This document shows, piece after piece, positions 24,901 to 36,066 of a stretch of 64,000 bases of DNA. The stretch comes from Heliopora coerulea (lineage: Eukaryota; Cnidaria; Anthozoa; Scleralcyonacea; Helioporidae). Both the position numbers and the translations under genes were made by a program. The stretch lies in the NCBI GenBank assembly GCA_030142905.1, contig JASJOG010000020.1, positions 1,611,501 to 1,675,500 of the forward strand. The letters are read 5' to 3'. A model generated the notes under the pieces. The model had not been told where the DNA came from. It did no database searches and saw nothing but the letters and a program-made list of their open reading frames with translations. Position 1 is the stretch's first letter; the number at the start of each line of letters is the position of its first letter.

Positions 24901-26870
24901 TCCAGCTCTTGTTGTGATGTCAGCCTTTCGTTTTCCGAATCTTCAAGTTTTTTCTGAAGGACTAAATTCAACTTTTTTATTTTGATCACTTCGTCTGGAT
25001 GTTGCGGATCAGAATGTTTCACAAATATGGAACTAAAATGCAGTAAACCGGGTTAAAAATTTCACATGCAGAGTCCTCAATAATTCAAGAAAATGCTTCA
25101 ACACTCACTTTTTTTGAAAACTTCCTTCGGAATGACGTCGTTGGAGCTTCTTCGCCTCAAAAACACGCAATGTTTGAATCCCAAGACTTCTTTTCTGAAT
25201 CTAAAACATTCAACGATTTTTTACCTCACGCAGCAACGATTCCTTATTTGATCTCAGTATTTTCTTACAGGGATGGCAGAGCGGAATTTCGAGGGTAGTG
25301 GGGCCTGTGATAAAAATAAAGGATTACGTATGCTTCTCCGAGAAATTTCACAACAATTGATCTAAAACGTGGTTGTTTCAACGTTATACTTGGCACAAGG
25401 TTGGGGCTATAGCCGCCCAGCCCCCCGGCTCCGCCGTCCCTGCCGTCCCTGTTCATGGAATTTGTCCCTTTACAAACTGTTTCTGGAGGGGATATTCAAT
25501 TACTAATATCGTTCGTTGCGTGGTATTGGTTTATAACACCACGATTACCGATAAAGTGTAATCTATATTATTTGAAATTCTTTTCACTTTTGATGTTCGC
25601 TCACGTAAGTTGAGGAGGGAAAAATTAGGAATTTCTACCTCTTTCGAAAAACCTAAAGTATTAAATCTCCTCTTCAGAACAACAAATGTGAAAGTGGTCA
25701 TGGTATAACCAGAATTACTAAGTAGGTAAAGGATGGCGAAAATAGTCATTATTCGTCCAGGCAGTAAGTCTGGCGAAATCCTTCAGCGATTAACGTGCTG
25801 CCTCTAAGGCCTCACCTACACGATACGACCGTTCATTGTGGTGTATACGATTAAATCACAAGCGCCTTGCTACATTACCTAGCCAATCGTAAGCAGGAAC
25901 TGTGCCCTACACACAACAATTCATACAACAGGGCGACCAATCGTATGCGAAAATTATATCGGGTAACTGGGCCCCAAAGCCCCATCTACACGACACGATT
26001 GCTGAATACGATTGTTCCTCCCGGAGTATGCAATTATCCCTTGACAGTAGAATTCCTGCTTACGATTCGTCCGCGAATGTTGCAATACGTCCTGGTGTCT
26101 CTGGTAACTACATCACATACATCAGAACGAACAATCGTATTCAACCATCGTCAACGGCCACATGTAAAATGCTACAAAGATATCAAGTCTTCATACCACA
26201 CTTGGCGCTTCTTGTGCCTTCTCTTTCAAACAAAGAACCGCTGAATCTAAGGATTTCAGTTTTTCTTGAAGTGAAGTAATTGTGCGATCTCTGAAAAATC
26301 AAACCAACAGGATATTTTGAGGGCCATATATATATATGAGGGCCACAAGTTTATTAGCTTTGGCTATTATGTGCTACCCTCGTTAAATAAAGATTTAAAC
26401 TAAACTAAACTAAACTAAATTTCACGGTTCTGTTTTCATTCTATTTCGTGCAGGTGTTCCATTTGACTTCAAAAATCCCACCTCTCTGCAAGTTTCTCTT
26501 GTGTATCCGTCTTTCGCCAACCAATTTCCTACATTTGATAAAATCAGTACTAAGAATTGACTCTTCATAAACAAGAGGCGCGAGGGTAGTTAAAACAAGA
26601 ACAATTGTTTACTCACGCAGTCTTTTTCTTCAAGCTTTCTCTTCAGGTTTGTTTTCTCCGACTCAATTTCTTTCATACTCATTATCAACTTATTTTGCCT
26701 TTCCATAAATTCAGTTTGTTCCTTCTTCAATTCTTCCAACTTTTCTAATAGCTCTTTTCTCGCATGCTCATTCTCGTCCCTAAAAAGAGAAGAGAAAAAC
26801 ATTTAATTACATCCTGGATGGAACTGCGAATACCGCTGCAAAAAAATCCGATCGTTCATACAAATATGCT

Positions 26871-26918
<48 letters not shown>

Positions 26919-29900
26919 AATATATTTTGGTTTATATATACATATATATATATATATATAAACCAAAGGTGAGGACCAGGAAGGTTGCAGTGTTGGTTTG
27001 AGAATGAAGAACGTTCAATACCATACCAGTAGAGCGAATAAAGAAGTAAAATAGACAAAATTTTTTGCTAGTTAATGTTAGTATATAGGATATACGTTAA
27101 TGTGCAGTCGATCATTTATGAAAAATTGCCAAACGTTTCTTCTTCACTCGTCCCTTCATTCTTCTCTCGTTTTTTCTTTACTCGTTCTTCACTCGTTCAT
27201 GCAAAAACGCACACTGATAACAGATCCATTCAGAAAAATGTAGCGACTTCTAATGACAGCACAATGACAGTAGAGGCCATCAGAGATGGCAGATTTCAAT
27301 TCTATGATAACATTGTGAAGCTGCTGCATTGTGACTAGATTTCGTAGAAATATGGTACAGCTGGTTGCATTAAAACAGTGGAATCAACATTCCTTCAGAG
27401 CTGCTGCTTTATCACATTTGTTCTTACAAACTGATAAAGCACTGAAAAAACGAAAGGTATGCTGCAGTCTTGTCAGGCAGTTCGGATTTCAACAAATCCT
27501 CCTTTGGCTTGCGGAGACATTTACGGCTTGGCTCAACGGATCTGATTTGTTGCCTGATACAGAGCATGCGCGTTTGCGTGTGTCTTTGATATAGGAGTAT
27601 ATGAAGTAATAAGAGACAGCTCAAAAACAAAAAACTTTTCCACAAGTCTTCAACTTCCAAAGCGACACAATTCTGAGTCTCGACAATTTTTAGTAAAAAT
27701 ACGTACAATAACATCACCTTTCAGTTTCTACTTTTGCTTTCTCACACTGCAGGACGTTATTTTGGTTCGCGAGCTGATCTGCAAATCAGTTGACATTTAG
27801 TTGAGGCGAGGAACAAGGGAACTAACGTGTGCTATAGCTACAGAGTTCTTAGTCTAAAACAAGGAGCAGCGTAAAGTGCAAAGCTGAGGCTTCGGGATGG
27901 ACGGAAATCATAGTCTTGACTTTGCAACACCTTGGCTTGTTAAAAAGCCAAACAGTGTTACTCATTCTTGATCTTTAACACTCGGAATTAATTATAACGT
28001 TTATTACCGTTGTGGTCTTTCAATAATTTCCATGATTTTTCAAATTCTTTTTTATCAACAATGATCTGGAGGGAGGGAAAATCCGTGCAAATGAGGGTTT
28101 TGAATTCAGAAGTGAAAGACAAGAAAGAAACGAGGAGAAATTTAGCAAGGACTTAAACAAACAAAAACCAACCCGCTTCTCCAAAATCTCCACATGTTCT
28201 TTTATCTTGGATGCGACGTCGATATTTTTTTCCACGTCACTTGCATCTACATTTCAAAGAAACCCGAAAAACAAAAAATCCTAATATTACTGTTTCATTT
28301 GTGAAGTTCAGGTGTACGGAACACAAGCTCTTCCAAAAAGCATTCAAACCAAACCTCTTATGAAAGGCAGAGCGTATAAAGCTTCAAATAGTTCGTCAAT
28401 CGTGATGTTTTCATTGTTGTTATTATTATAATCAGCGACATCTTTGTCTGGTTCCTACAAGGTAACATACTTAATGAGTAATAGCTTCTAGCAGCTACTC
28501 CAACAAACTTGCAAACTTATATACGGCTGTACCCGGCTTAAACGCAGGTCCAGTGCATGGCGGCGTGGCTCTCAATCAATTAGGGGCCGGGAAATGATAT
28601 GCTAAGGGCCCACTTTCAGCAGAGGGTGTTAGGTGGGAGTGAGGAGACTGCTACCAGTAAAAATACGATGTGAATTGCAGGTGTGAAAACGTTAAATTCA
28701 TTGAGATAAAAACTTAAAAGAAACAACTGACATCATGAAATGGGTCCCCTGCAGGACCTACAGGAGTTTTAAATTTCATAACTCTACACAAAACGTCGCG
28801 TTTACGCTGCTGTTGCACCCAACATAACGCTTTACATAAGGGGCTTCTACCTAAAAAGCATTGGGGCCTACAAGCCACAAATTCTTGAGGCCCACTGGGA
28901 AATGTCCTTGTGGGCCACGCCACCACTGAGCAGGTCAGTGCACCACAACAATGCCTATAGCTACGTAATACGCACTTTAAATCTGATTTGCTGCGCTGAT
29001 CCCCCATTACTGTCCAAATTGATATATCCGCTGGATATTGTAGTAAATAGTAACTGTTAGAAGCAATTGGGTTCAAGTTTATGGTGGATTGAAAAAGTTC
29101 TAAAACGTCGTTTCCAGAAGATCTGACTGTCCTTTATCAATTGATTTACAAATTTATTAAGTTAATTTTTAAGTCAATTGAATGTGCTACCAGCTTAAAA
29201 CTGAATTTACATTACAATAGACCAGTACGTAGATAGTATTAGTAACGGTAAAAAGTTCAAAGGTTGATAACTGCCATGACTGATCTTAAAGAATTTTAAC
29301 GTTTATTAGCTTCAACAGTTGGAAGTCAGAAAGTCTCACCAAATAGAGTTGCAAGTAATCTAACGACCTCAAATAGCTAAAGCTGCTACAACAATCTTTA
29401 ACACATTACCTGGCGTGGTTTTGGTGTGATCATGGTGTGATTTTAAAAACGTGGAGCAATTCCTGCAGTTACGTTTCGACTTTTTCCTATTGTCATTCGT
29501 GCTTCAGTTCTGTCGGCTAAGTGCGACGGTAAGGTTTTCCCCCACTAGTTTTCCAAGTTTTCGCCTATTTAGTATACCTGATTCACCGTATCTCTTCTCT
29601 TGATTCCCGATTTCATTGTCCTTTGAATAAGGTGCGCTTTTTCAGCAATTAGTTTTTCACATAACTTCTGGGAAACAATAAGTTCTACTTTAAGCTGTTC
29701 ATGTGCACCAACGACAGCTTCTTTTTCCTAAGATTCGCAAGGAAAACGACAGTTAACGAAAGTTACACGCTGAATGTTACCAAAAACCAAAAACATACCT
29801 CTGCTACTTGTTGCTTTTCGTCAGAGAGACGACTGTTCTCTTTCTCCAAAGTCACCAAATTCATGTTCGCTTCCTGAGCACATTTCTCAAACTCAGCAGC

Positions 29901-32779
29901 TTTCTTCGATATTAATTCGTTTTCCTTAGATTTAAAACAAAGCATGTATCAACTTGAAAGTGACTTTTAAATGCTACTAAACAGGTGAAAGTGAAATAAA
30001 ACTCTCGATCAAACACAGTGGACATTCGACACTTAGAAACTTGGCTTGCGATATCTCCGACAAACTGAACACTAAATTGATAGGGATGTAGCTCTCCGGC
30101 TGCATCTCCTTTCGAAAGATTCACCATCTCACCAAGCTGTCGCGCAAGTCGTTCAGCACAAGAGCTCCAATCCTCTTTCCCCATTTAAAATCATCGAGAT
30201 TAGTTTGGAATAAGAAAACGCACGCTAAATAATTTGCCTTGCCAATCATGAGGATACCCCAAAATTTGCAAAAATGTAATTGAAACAAGTTATGGCTTAC
30301 GCTGTTTAGAGGTTGTAATTAGGAGGTATCTATTAAGCTGATGTTTTCGTTCTTAGACCTTGTGGTAAGCACATCCTTCTCCATTAACGAGTCTGCTTAT
30401 GCAGAGGTTTCCATCAGCAAATTCCAGGGTCATTAATTGAATGAAGACAGAATGTTTCAAGGGAAATCCCTCCAAAAGCCACACCCAAACAAATGGTGTT
30501 AAATGAACTTTAACATTGAAGAACTGGAGATAAAAGCCATACTTTACCTTCATCAGAGTCCTTCTGTCATCTTCAAATGCCTTTAAATCATGACTTAGAG
30601 CCTTCTCAACAATGATCTGTTTTTCTGAAGTTTCAGATTGCAACGCACGGTGGACACTCCATATTGACTGGATATCTTTTTGTAGTTCGGTAATTCTGGT
30701 ATGGATTAGAAGTTAGAAGTATTTTAATTTTGGCTGTCATTAAGAATATTGCTGTCTATATATGACATTTTTATACATGTTGTGTTAAATTTTTGTCTTT
30801 GTAACTCACAATAGACAAAAATTAGAATTACCAATGCAGAAACAGCATAACTACATGTACTGAAAACATGAGAAGAAATACCAGCCAGGACAGTCTAAAA
30901 CTAAAGCACTTTCCCCAAGACAGAACAGAAACTATAATGACCTTCACATTTACCCCCAACAACTCTACCTCTTTTGTAGAAGATCTTGCTCGAACAAGTT
31001 CTTTTCATTTACTGTGACAAGCTGTTTATTCTTCATCCTCAAAGAGCGTTCATTTCTTTGATATTGCTAGAAACAGATTCCATGAAATTTGGTGAGTGCA
31101 GTGGCAAAACTAGATATGAATTTACAATAGCAAAGAATAACAGAGCTGCATTATACACTCTCAAGAACCAAAATTGGTTAGTGTGCTAACTACTGTCAAA
31201 GTCCAAACATCAAGAGCAGAGCTTGACCTGGCCAAGGGCCTCCTTTTATGTTCTGAGACAAGAAATTTTCCCCCATGAGGTGTCTCTTTCCTCAGGTAAA
31301 CATTGTCATGAAAAGTGAAAGCCATTTTGACATGTTAATTAGTGGCAAATAATAATATGATGTGCACATACAATTAATGGCAAAGGTTATTTTCCATTCT
31401 AGCCAATCTTACAGTCTCCAACCCAAACTGCTCATGACTTCAACCAGCAAAGTGGGATGCCTGCCCATTAAGGGGCAGGCATCCCACTTTGCCCAAAAAA
31501 TCATTGGGCATGAGCCAAAATAAAATTCCAAATAGACCCTTTCCCCTTAAGTAACTAGTACTTTCATGGCTCAGCCCACGCTGGGCAGCACCAGGCAGTG
31601 GTGCCAGGCACTCATGCCAAAGCACATGTTTCCACCTGGTATTTGAAAAGAATCAAATATGTGATAAGAAAATCTCTAGCAATATTTTTTTACTTAAACA
31701 ATATTATTGACCATTATTGACTGCAATTCATACAGCATACAGAATTACCTACTGGTGATTCAGTGAAATATGATATCCACTCAAACGGATTGTTTGATGA
31801 CTTTGGGGGGTATGACCCAGAGCCCAAAGGTGCCCAGCACTGAGATGGTCCAGGGTAGAACCCTGTACTTTTGGTAAAACATGTTTAAACCTAATGAGAC
31901 ATAAATTTCCATTAAACTTACCTCACACATATCTTTATGTGTTTGGAGCTCATTTCTTAATGATTTTATATCTGCTTCATTTTTTAAAAGCTGTTCGGTT
32001 TGATTCTGAAATCACAGTCATAAATATTTTAAATAAAAATGGAACAAAATTCTTGGAGATGTAAAATCAAATTATTCCAAAAAGAACCAAGCAAGAACTG
32101 TTCTGATGGAATAAATATGCACATGAACATTTATTATAAAATGTTCTCTACCTATCTAATTTATATATGCTTTGTTTTCAATGTCTTAATACCATTCTTT
32201 CAAAAAAAGGAAAGTTCTTTCAAAAGGCCAATATCTAAAGAAGCTCTAGAGAGTTAATAGAGGAAAATTAATAATATTGTTAAATGAAATCAGTCATACC
32301 TGAATTACTTCATATGAATCTTTTACTTTGCCATGCAAAGTAGACTGAACAGCTTCACTTTTATGAAGTAAATCTTTCAAATAAGTCACAATTCCTTGAC
32401 AGCTGTATTGTGTCTGTTCCAACTCCAAGCCATGCTGCTGGGATGGCAGTGCTGAGCTCAGACCATTTTCACAAGACACATTGCCTAGTGCTTCTACTTC
32501 AGATTGCAAAGATGAATTGTATGGACCCATTTTTGTCAATAAGTCATTTGTTTTATTAAATTTGTTTCCAAAGTTACCAGAAGTGCCACCATGGCCCATT
32601 TTGCTAACTGGTACAATACCATGTCCTGGTGGTGTTCCAATTTTCCTCTTCACCTTCTGGTAATTTGGTTTGTAACCACTTAATATCCCATCACCAAGAA
32701 GACTATAAGGTGTTCCTTGTCTAATACTTGACTCCACATGAAGATAGTCACTCGTTTGATCTGATTTACAAGGCGTCAT
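21910..32779 (-). CDS. Unrecognised coiled-coil protein, ~833 aa, 22 exons
   Basis: Exons: 32300-32779, 31922-32005, 30969-31066, 30548-30695, 29799-29924, 29578-29727, 28355-28454, 28173-28246, 28008-28065, 27718-27778, 26617-26779, 26482-26528, 26197-26290, 25225-25263, 25109-25200, 24888-25032, 23842-23934, 23395-23450, 22982-23147, 22473-22531, 22246-22314, 21910-22009. All phases agree. The first 125 residues are Gly/Ser/Pro-rich and not helical; most of the rest is Glu/Lys/Leu/Gln-rich heptads, for example RKELLEKLEELKKEQTEFME. A non-coil insert ITIDELFEALYALPF lies mid-protein and the tail SPSTSKQPSLPRRTKVS is basic and Ser-rich. I do not recognise the family; SYCP1 was considered and not supported. 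The start is uncertain: the open frame continues upstream of 32779 to an acceptor-like site at 32815. The least certain borders are 23395 (weak donor), 22531 and 25263. Confidence 0.78.
23970..24420. repeat. Pentanucleotide AACGC/AACAC/AACGT minisatellite
   Basis: About 90 tandem five-base units of the form AAC(G/A)(C/T), occasionally AAAGC or CCAC, within an intron of the coiled-coil gene. The frames on the minus strand (Cys/Val/Leu/Arg repeats up to 234 codons) are artefacts. Confidence 0.95.
25805..26165. mobile_element. Dispersed TIR repeat family, two abutting copies
   Basis: 25805-25985 reads in reverse and 25985-26165 forward; both contain CTACACGA(T/C)ACGA ends and the GCAGGAA / ATGTTGCAATACGTCC blocks. 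They meet at GGGCCCCAAAGCCCC. Intronic in the coiled-coil gene, immediately 3' (in gene orientation) of the exon 26197-26290. Confidence 0.65.
26872..26965. repeat. (TA)n microsatellite with flanking palindrome
   Basis: Two (TA)n runs; the second is flanked by TTGGTTTATATATA and its complement TATATATAAACCAA. Intron of the coiled-coil gene. Confidence 0.9.
31447..31492. repeat. Perfect 20-bp hairpin, 6-nt loop
   Basis: GCAAAGTGGGATGCCTGCCC at 31447-31466 pairs exactly with 31473-31492 around ATTAAG. It sits in the intron between exons 31922-32005 and 30969-31066. It is GC-richer than its surroundings. Possible miniature transposon end-pair or structured intronic RNA. Confidence 0.85.
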
Positions 32780-33101
32780 ATGCTCCACTTTGATGCTTTC
32801 CAAGTTTGGGACAGCTAATTGGTTGGTAGTAGAGTACCAATTGAAAACTTCAAGGACCGGTATTTAAACCTGTGAACCAGCACTAATTTGACCCTGGAGA
32901 CAGTATACTGGTACTTCCATGATTCAAAAACAGCACATTGGTTCACTAAATCAGTTAACTTCAAAATCCCATTTGATACTTCAACTGCTTCGACTCTTAA
33001 ACGTGCTAATAATAACTCTCGCATTTGGTTAAAAATTGGGAGACTGGGCTCTAGTGAAACTTACAAATGGTGGACAAAATATTTAAAGTTCGACTATTTA
33101 A
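32780..33101. promoter_or_regulatory. Divergent promoter, coiled-coil gene / MRPL24
   Basis: Only about 320 bp separate the putative minus-strand start at 32779 and the MRPL24 ATG at 33102, so both genes probably share a bidirectional promoter. I see no clear TATA box in it. A 69-codon minus-strand frame here ends in a stop before the coiled-coil frame and is not supported as coding. Confidence 0.5.
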
Positions 33102-35306
33102 ATGTCTGGTGTAAGTCGAGTTTCTCGGGGTTCGATCAAAGTTCCCTGGAATGCCTTTGGCTACGATCGACTTCCTGAAAGGTTTACAAGAGCTTTACCA
33201 GGGTCCAAAAGAAAGAAAAAACCTCGCCTACGGAAAGAATGGAAAGTCGTAAGAGGCGATCTCGTAAGTTCCAGCTAAATTCGAAGTATAGCCTACAAAC
33301 TAACACCTGAAAAGCAGGTAATTTCACGAAACTCATTCGTGATTCACTTGGAAGACGCAAAACAAAATCATAAGCGATGCTTGCTTTGCTACCACGATTA
33401 AACACTAGAATAAATTAAGCCAGTATTTACGTCCATTTTTTGCTGAAATAACGGTTCGTTGGATAAACTGTATCACGCGCTTGTGACAGTGTTTGACCCC
33501 TTCGATCAAAAAACTTCATAAAACCTAGGCTTTACTTTGTGACTCTAACGCTTTTCTCAGTGTTTGTTCTCCAGATCGAACACTGTTCCTCCTGTTCACT
33601 ACTGTACTTAAACCACTTATGAACCCAGTCAATGGAGTCTATTGTCTCGGTGATACTTGTTGGCGGGGGCCTACACAGCTCTACGCGCAGCTGATCAAGG
33701 CACAAGGCATTCTAGTTTATAAGGGTAATGAGCATGAGATCAACTGGTGTTTTATAGCCTATGCAGTGTTAAGGCACAGGAACCATCAACACTTGGGCAA
33801 AAGGCTGTTGACACATGTCACCTCTTACCTGGGTACGTGCATTTCAGTCATACTGCACACCTCCTTTCCTTTTCAATTAATGCATCACACCCCAACATTG
33901 TTCAACATCAAAAAGTGGAGGTAATGTTCAAATGTCTGAGTACGGTAGCTGTGTACACCTACCACTTCTTCTGTGCAAAGTAAAACCTGCATACCCCACC
34001 ACATATCACCTCCCAATGCCTAAATCATATTCCCTGTAAACTTTTCCATTATTTTAACATACGTATAACTTCTTTCATAGGAGAAGGCAAAGGCATATGG
34101 CTGTCAATAATAGAGTTCTAAGTTTATAATCATATGTTTTTATACCAAAACAACATTTTGTGGTTTGCAAGGTTGAAATACTGGATGGAAAGGATAAAGG
34201 AAAACAAGGAAAAGTAAAAGAAGTTGTTCGTTCCAAGGACACTGTGATTGTTGCTGGATTAAATACTGTGAGTGGTAGAATGTTCATTTCACTGTAATTT
34301 ATTTTATGAAAGATGACCATGCATTACATCTCCTAGGGCCCCAAAATGTTGGACATGAAATAAAAATTTTTTGAATGAGTTTTTTATGGTTATTTTATAT
34401 GAAGTTTAAACTCAGGAATTGTATTGGCTATTTGATTTATATATATATATATAATATAATTTTTTTTTCTTTCTTTCTTTCAACTAATAGGAAATTCAGA
34501 AACTTGATGCATCTGAAGCAACACTGGGTACTTATGTACACATGGAAGCTCCTTTGCCATATTCAAATGTAGCACTAGTTGATCCTTCTGATAAGTATGT
34601 TACAATATGTTCCTTTTCATTTTCATGTCATTTTGCATGTTTTCAGTGTAAATTTGGACCTTTGACTTCAAATAGTTTTATAGTTTAATTACATTCTTAA
34701 TAACCATTAAACAGGCAGCCAACAACAGTAAGTTACCGTTACACAGAAAAGGGTGAGAGAGTAAGAGTTTCTGACAGAACTGGAAGAATTATTGCAAAAC
34801 CACCCTGGGAGCGACGTGACTGGAAGGAACGCTCTGTTTTAAAAGGTTTGAAATATAAACATAATCAAGTACCAACCAATATTGGGTTTTTTTCCACTTC
34901 CAAGTGAGAGTTATAACTACTAGGTGGACCAGCAGGCCACCATTTTTAGACTAATTGCCTACAACACTGTGTTGTACACCAAAGTTAGTTTTAAGATCAT
35001 AACTTACCATTTGCCACTTGCTCTCTTTCAGATGTTGCTCTTGATACCAGCCCTGAGTGTGCATCTCGTAGCACTTACATACCTTCACTGTTACATTTTC
35101 ATGAGGAGATAATGCTTATTCAAGGACTAAAACCTTCAATTCCAAAAACTAAACCATCTTTACGTGACCTCATAATGAAAGAACTTGAACAAAGTCAGCC
35201 CTCTCTCCCATCACCAATTGAGGATGTACCAAAATCTGGGGTTTTTATGAAATTTTATCTTGGCATACAAAGTTTTCTTGGCAGAATTCCTTTCTTCAGA
35301 AGATAA
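33102..35306 (+). CDS. MRPL24: Mitochondrial ribosomal protein L24 (uL24m)
   Basis: Exons 33102-33263, 34172-34267, 34491-34594, 34715-34845 and 35032-35306 give 255 aa with consistent phases. uL24m binds 23S-like rRNA early in assembly of the mitochondrial large subunit. Residues 1-47 are Ser/Arg/Lys-rich with few acids, fitting a matrix-targeting end. A KOW motif follows at about 49-86 ([20 protein letters not shown], then VAGLNT). Family blocks [37 protein letters not shown] and [15 protein letters not shown] align with the human protein (216 aa); the extra length is at the C-terminus. It is transcribed away from the coiled-coil gene and converges on NCBP1. Confidence 0.95.
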
Positions 35307-35343
35307 CTATTTACATCTCCATGTAAAAGCCACCAGAAATGAA

Positions 35344-35349
35344 AATAAA
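35344..35349 (+). terminator. MRPL24 poly(A) signal
   Basis: AATAAA 38 nt after the MRPL24 stop codon, a normal position for a compact 3' UTR. Confidence 0.7.
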
Positions 35350-36066
35350 GCTGTTGTGTTTGTTTCTGTGAGTGCTTGAGAAACTTTGTCACTAAAGAAA
35401 TATAAGTGTGTCAGTGTCCTAACTTGGGATATCTCTGTGTCAACCTCCATTCTTCTTCTCCTTGACATCTCAACTGGGATTTGAAGCTGTGATCTGCTTG
35501 GTAAGGGTAAAGGATTTAGCATGAAAACTGGAAAGTGCCAGATTTTGAAATCTTAGTAGAAAAAACTTTTCATTTCTTTGCAGTAGGTGATTTGGATTGT
35601 TTTTAATTAAATTTTCTACATAGGACTACATCTAGGTAACAACAAATTAGATGTTGTGGTTGATCAACACCGCCTTTGCAAAAAATATGCTATGCTGTAG
35701 TATCCATTACTAAAATTAAGCTGTGTGAACTGTACTGACCTAACCCTGGATTCTTTGTCAAGTAAAAATGTCTGTTATTAGTCAGATTAAAATTATAAGT
35801 GGCTGTCTAAGTAGGAATGGGTTAAACTCAATTTTTCTGGGAGAAACAGAATTGACCAAACCGACCAATTTAACGCTATGGATACTGATGAAATTGTACA
35901 GCCTTTAAAATTAGATAAGTGGATTTATAAAGAATTTCTTGAAGATATTACAATACCAGACACTTTCAGAAGCTGACAGCAAATGAGGAGCTATAACAAA
36001 GCAATGCAACTGAAGTACAAGCCCATGTTAAATCAACACATTTCAGGTGAAACTGAGGTCTAAACT
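35350..36066. other. Convergent spacer MRPL24 / NCBP1
   Basis: Holds the 3' ends of the two convergent genes. No further ORF or RNA gene is recognisable. A canonical AATAAA for NCBP1 was not found close to its stop. Confidence 0.5.

Noticed and set aside
29912..30184. 90-codon minus-strand frame with SSCAERLARQLGEMVNLSKG
   Set aside because: Looks codon-like, but it does not fit the phase chain of the coiled-coil gene, whose neighbouring exons already join directly. Possibly a repeat fragment.
21910..32779. Assignment of the coiled-coil gene as SYCP1
   Set aside because: The conserved N-terminal block of SYCP1 as I know it is not present; only general coiled-coil similarity remains.
32815..33024. 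69-codon minus-strand frame upstream of the coiled-coil gene
   Set aside because: Ends in a stop and no donor/acceptor pair gives the needed phase; more likely promoter or 5' UTR.
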